Shown: piece by piece, positions 60,584 through 64,000 of the stretch | Layout: every line of letters starts with the position of its first letter | Position numbering within the stretch: the first letter of the stretch is position 1 | Origin: Flavobacteriales bacterium | Lineage (GTDB): Bacteria > Bacteroidota > Bacteroidia > Flavobacteriales_F > PHOS-HE28 | Assembly: GCA_020635715.1 (NCBI GenBank) | Contig: JACJZG010000003.1 | Span: 186,001-250,000, forward strand | Direction: 5' to 3' | DNA length: 64,000 nucleotides | The notes under the pieces: model-generated | Databases searched by the model: none | What the model was told of the DNA's origin: nothing | Seen by the model: the letters and a program-made list of their open reading frames with translations, nothing else | Position numbers and translations under genes: made by a program

Positions 60584-61918
60584 GTGAGCGTCACATCGAT
60601 GTTCGAGTCACCGGGCTTCAGGAAGTACCTCAACAACTTCTCGTGGCTCTTCGTGGACCGCGTGGTCCGCATGGCCATGGTGCTGGGTACCACGGTCGTC
60701 GTAAGCCGGTACCTCGGTGTTGAACGGATCGGCCAGCTCAATTACGCGCTGGCCATCGTGAGCATCGCCATGGTCTTCACCTCGCTCGGTGCCAACGAGG
60801 TGGTCTCGCGGGACCTGGTGCGGCACCCGGAACGGCGCGATGAGCTGATGGGGAGCACCTTCGCCATCAAGCTCTTCGGAGGCATCATCCTCAACCTGGG
60901 ACTGCTGCTCTACGTGTTCCTCAAGGGCCTCGACCAGTTCACCATCATGCTGGTCATGATCACCGCCTCGGCCGAGCTGTTGAAGTGGAGCACGGTGATC
61001 GACAACTACTTTATGGCCGAGGTGCGGGGCAATGTGGCGGCCAAGGTCAACATCGCGAGCACTCTGTTCGCCTCGGGGTACAAGCTCCTGCTGGTATGGA
61101 TGAAGGCGCCGCTCGTGTGGTTCGCGTGGGGCTATTTCGCCGAGACCTTTTCCTATACGGTGGGTTTCCTCTGGGTGTACCACCGGAACGGGCTCCGTTA
61201 CCGGGACTGGCGACCAACCTGGCGGATGGTGCGCTACATCATGGACCAGTCCTGGCCCATGCTCGTGTACGGGTTCGCACTCCAGGCTCAACTGAAGGTG
61301 GATCAGGTGATGATCAAGGATATCCTGAGCCGCACGCTGGGCGAGTCCTTCGCCAACATCGAGCTCGGGCAGTACTCGGTCGCCGTGAAGATGCTCGAGG
61401 CGATCGCCTTCCTGCCCGTGGTGGTGCAGCTGGCCGTGGCCCCGGCGATCGCCAAGGCACGGGTCATGGACATCAACCTGTACCACGAGCGGCTGACGAA
61501 CCAGTACCGGCTCATGTTCTGCCTGTTCCTGCTCACCGCCATACCCATGTATCTCCTCTCCGAATGGGGGATCGTTCTGTTGTATGGCGAACAGTTCCGC
61601 GAATCGGGCATCCTGCTCTCGCTCTTCTCCTTCCGGCTCATCTTCGCCTTCATGGGGGTCGCCAAGGGTAGTTTCATCACCAACGAGGGTCTGTTCAAGT
61701 TCTCGCTGGTCACCTCGGTCATTGGGGCGGTGGTCAGTATCGCCATGAACGCCTGGCTCATCCCCGTCATCGGGGCGCGGGGGGCGATATGGGCATCGAT
61801 CGCCTCCTTCCTGGTCAGCATCTTCATCGTGGATCTTTTTACCCCGAGCACACGTATCAATTTCCGCCTGATGATGCACGGCATGTCCACCTTCTGGAAA
61901 TTGCGGTCCGTGAAATGA
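60584..61918 (+). CDS. Oligosaccharide flippase (Wzx-like, MOP superfamily)
   Basis: 444 residues from a GTG directly after the preceding stop; an ATG five codons later is an alternative. About 12 membrane helices are visible, starting with NNFSWLFVDRVVRMAMVLG, and typical flippase features include VVVSRYLGVERIGQLNYALA and the later helices around IPMYLLSEWGIVLLYGEQF. By family it moves lipid-linked repeat units from the cytoplasmic to the periplasmic face of the inner membrane. Confidence 0.92.
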   Translation: MSVTSMFESPGFRKYLNNFSWLFVDRVVRMAMVLGTTVVVSRYLGVERIGQLNYALAIVSIAMVFTSLGANEVVSRDLVRHPERRDELMGSTFAIKLFGGIILNLGLLLYVFLKGLDQFTIMLVMITASAELLKWSTVIDNYFMAEVRGNVAAKVNIASTLFASGYKLLLVWMKAPLVWFAWGYFAETFSYTVGFLWVYHRNGLRYRDWRPTWRMVRYIMDQSWPMLVYGFALQAQLKVDQVMIKDILSRTLGESFANIELGQYSVAVKMLEAIAFLPVVVQLAVAPAIAKARVMDINLYHERLTNQYRLMFCLFLLTAIPMYLLSEWGIVLLYGEQFRESGILLSLFSFRLIFAFMGVAKGSFITNEGLFKFSLVTSVIGAVVSIAMNAWLIPVIGARGAIWASIASFLVSIFIVDLFTPSTRINFRLMMHGMSTFWKLRSVK

Positions 61919-61934
61919 GGTCGAGCGCGCACAC

Positions 61935-62927
61935 GTGAACACCTTCACCCCCACCGAACCCTTGCGGACGCCGGTCCTGCTCACGGCCTTCAGCCGGTAT
62001 GACACGGCGGCGCAGGTCATGGAGTCCATCCGTGCGGCTCGGCCCCCGAAGCTGTATTTCGCCTGCGACGGTCCGCGGAATGACGAGGAGCGGGTGCGCA
62101 CGGACAAGGTGCGCAGCCTCGTGGAGATGGTCGACTGGCCCTGTGAACTGCACACCCGCTTCGCGGAACGGAACCAGGGGCTGAAGAAGGCCATGATCGG
62201 CAACCTGGACTGGTTCTTCGAGCATGAGCCGGAGGGCATCGTACTGGAGGATGATACCGCCCCGGTCCTGAGCTTCTTCTGGTTCTGCCAGGAGCTCCTG
62301 GAGCGCTACCGCGATGATCGCCGGATATGGTGGATCCTGGGGAACAACCTCATGAGCGACCCCGAGGCCGTGCCGGCTGCTTCCTACTACTTCTCCGAGC
62401 ATGGCTACGGCGCCCCATGGGGGTGGGCCGGCTGGCGACGTTCGTGGCGCCTGTATGATGGGGAGATGAGCGCCTGGCCGGACGTGCGGGACTCCGACGT
62501 CTGGAACAGCTTCTTCCTGAGCAGTGCGGAGCGCCGGGAGGCCAGGTCCATCTTCGAGGCCACCTGGAGCGGGGCCATCAAGACCTGGGATTTCCAGCAT
62601 GATTTCGCCCGCATCCTCCACGATGGCATCACCATCATCCCCGAGCACAATTTGGTGCGCAACATCGGCTTCGAGGGTGACGGCACCAACACGGTGCAGG
62701 GGCTCGATCCAAGGGATGTGGACAACGCGCGCGAGACACCCTTCCCACTCGTGCATCCCACGGAGGTGGTGGTGGACACGGTGCGTGACCTGGCGTACTT
62801 CAACGCCTTCATCCGGCCTCCCCTGTTCCGGCGGGTGAAGGATTCCATCAAGGGGATCCTGCCCGAAAAGGTGGATCGTGCGATCACGCCCTTCTTCTCG
62901 AAACTGCAGAAGCGCTTCGGCGCCTGA
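61935..62927 (+). CDS. Glycosyltransferase (GT-A-like fold)
   Basis: 330 residues from a GTG at 61935. The start resembles a nucleotide-sugar-binding Rossmann region (PVLLTAFSRYDTAAQVMESI), and EGIVLEDDTAPVLSFFWFC holds a DxD-like metal site (EDD). GYGAPWGWAGWRRSWRLYDG and WDFQHDFARILHDGITIIPE are the probable acceptor/catalytic region. Position inside the operon, 16 bp after the flippase gene, supports a role in building the polysaccharide repeat unit. The sugar cannot be read from sequence. Confidence 0.83.
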   Translation: MNTFTPTEPLRTPVLLTAFSRYDTAAQVMESIRAARPPKLYFACDGPRNDEERVRTDKVRSLVEMVDWPCELHTRFAERNQGLKKAMIGNLDWFFEHEPEGIVLEDDTAPVLSFFWFCQELLERYRDDRRIWWILGNNLMSDPEAVPAASYYFSEHGYGAPWGWAGWRRSWRLYDGEMSAWPDVRDSDVWNSFFLSSAERREARSIFEATWSGAIKTWDFQHDFARILHDGITIIPEHNLVRNIGFEGDGTNTVQGLDPRDVDNARETPFPLVHPTEVVVDTVRDLAYFNAFIRPPLFRRVKDSIKGILPEKVDRAITPFFSKLQKRFGA

Positions 62928-62996
62928 TCCGGCGCGGGCATCCACCTCGCCGGGCGAAACCGCATCTTTGCGGGTAGTCCGAGAACCGTTCCCAAG

Positions 62997-64000
62997 GTGC
63001 TGCTGTCCAAGCGCAAGCTGATCAACTCGCTCTTCCTGCTGTCCTTCCCGATCTATGGGATCGGCATGTACGTGGGCTACAAGACCAGCATCTCCCAGGG
63101 GACCGTGGTGGCGGTGGGTGGCTTCCTGGGCATCATCATCATCCATGTGCTCGACCTCATCGCCCAGCGGCAGGTGCGCAACATGGTCACGCGTAAATAC
63201 TGGTGGGGGCTCCTCTTCCTCCTCTCCCTGATCGCTTCCATGTGGAAGGCCCTGGGTGAGCATTTCCCCGGCGCCACCGTGGCCAATACGGTAGCCTACA
63301 CCATCATGTTCCTGGCGCCCTACCACGCCGCCATCATCGTACACATCCGCAACCGCGACCAGGAGGACTTCGACTTCGCGCGGATGGTACTGATCAGCCT
63401 GTCGCTCTTCCTGCTCATCAACCTGCTCGGTGTGGCCGCCGGCATGCACAACGTGTTGCACAATATCGAGGGCCGGTTGAACCTGCCCTTCGTGCTGGGG
63501 ATCTACGATGCGGCACACATGCTGGCCATGATCAACCTGATGTTGATGTTCTACATGAAGGACTTCGTGCGCCGGCCAATGCCCTTCCTGGGCATGCTGG
63601 CGTTCTACCTGATCAACGTGGTCCTGATGCTGAAGGTGAACAGCCGGCTCTCCTTCATGACCTTCGCATTGCTCACGGGCCTCTTTCTATTCCGGATGAT
63701 CGGCAGGGCGCGGTTGATGTTCCCGCTCTCCCTGTTCACCATGACCATCCTGACGAACTTCGCCCTGCTGGTCTATACCATCCTCACGCTGCCCTTCATG
63801 CGGGCCATCGTGTCGCGGGTGAACAAGGAGGACGTCACCACCTTCAACAACAGGACGACCGTATGGGATGTGGGTTGGAACTGGCTCGAAAAGGACCGGC
63901 ACGGACTCTGGTTCGGGCACGGATACCAGGGTCAGATCCACCTCAAGGGTTGGGACCACATCGCCGAGGTGTTCAATGTGAAGGATGTGCAGAACGTGCA
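62997..64000 (+). CDS. O-antigen ligase / Wzy-like polymerase (partial, runs off right edge)
   Basis: About 335 codons from a GTG at 62997 to the edge, without a stop. Around ten hydrophobic segments are visible, for example FLLSFPIYGIGMYVGYKT, VVAVGGFLGIIIIHVLDLI and SFMTFALLTGLFLFRMIG. Toward the end the family signature appears: NNRTTVWDVGWNWLEKDR, then GLWFGHGYQGQ. By family it polymerises or ligates lipid-linked glycans in the periplasm. It is 69 bp after the glycosyltransferase gene. Confidence 0.85.
   Translation, partial: MLLSKRKLINSLFLLSFPIYGIGMYVGYKTSISQGTVVAVGGFLGIIIIHVLDLIAQRQVRNMVTRKYWWGLLFLLSLIASMWKALGEHFPGATVANTVAYTIMFLAPYHAAIIVHIRNRDQEDFDFARMVLISLSLFLLINLLGVAAGMHNVLHNIEGRLNLPFVLGIYDAAHMLAMINLMLMFYMKDFVRRPMPFLGMLAFYLINVVLMLKVNSRLSFMTFALLTGLFLFRMIGRARLMFPLSLFTMTILTNFALLVYTILTLPFMRAIVSRVNKEDVTTFNNRTTVWDVGWNWLEKDRHGLWFGHGYQGQIHLKGWDHIAEVFNVKDVQNV

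Noticed and set aside
60608..63518. Two long minus-strand open frames over the flippase, glycosyltransferase and polymerase genes
   Set aside because: They are His/Glu/Asp-rich antisense shadows of membrane and transferase genes with clear family features on the plus strand.

Overview
The window looks like chromosomal DNA from a fairly GC-rich, free-living member of the Bacteroidota, probably near the Flavobacteriales. The evidence is a choice-of-anchor L/SprB-repeat surface protein, a choice-of-anchor B protein with a type IX secretion style tail, a DUF4369-like TlpA protein, a GWxTD lipoprotein, a CusA-TolC fusion and several TAnnTTTG promoter elements. All product names come from reading translations by eye; no database search was possible.

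Layout. 1-13.5 kb is mostly minus strand: ung, an Omp85-like barrel protein, an L,D-transpeptidase, rmuC, a GWxTD lipoprotein, rlmB, and a giant repeat adhesin that leaves the left edge. 13.5-16.3 kb (plus) holds a barrel-like exported protein, lipA and gap. 16.3-26.4 kb (minus) is a seven-gene run in which every gene overlaps the next (lpxK, punA, choice-of-anchor B, gatB, TlpA-like, M1 peptidase with a barrel-like tail, lpxH). 26.4-33.3 kb holds nif3-like, cdsZ-like, two envelope genes, proS, a conserved hypothetical gene and tRNA-Glu(TTC).

33.3-56.5 kb reads as one integrated element of about 23.2 kb in the 3' end of tRNA-Glu. A 15-bp direct repeat (33335-33349 and 56507-56521) bounds it. 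Its right end carries a tyrosine integrase, a gene coupled to it, an excisionase-like HTH protein and a small protein with HUH/Rep-type motifs. The cargo is a 1,273-residue nuclease/degenerate-NTPase protein that looks like an antiphage effector, two membrane proteins (one with a microsatellite-encoded poly-lysine tail), and a long metal-resistance run (HMA protein, DUF3703-like, P1B ATPase, HXXEE-like, MgtC-like, RND adaptor, CusA-TolC) with a PD-(D/E)XK-like nuclease inside it. The DNA is visibly AT-richer at both ends of the element than in the flanks.

Just outside the element, 56507-57219 is a tandem array of seven ~97-105 bp units. Each unit joins a copy of the tRNA-Glu 3' end to a terminator-like hairpin and a second long dyad. 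This is the most unusual structure in the window. From 57.4 kb to the right edge is an exopolysaccharide operon (Wza-like, Wzc-like tyrosine kinase, Wzx-like flippase, glycosyltransferase, Wzy/ligase-like).

Several genes (rmuC twice, the Omp85-like gene once, cusA with a compensated pair) and the last array units contain small indels. Some of these may be consensus errors rather than biology.
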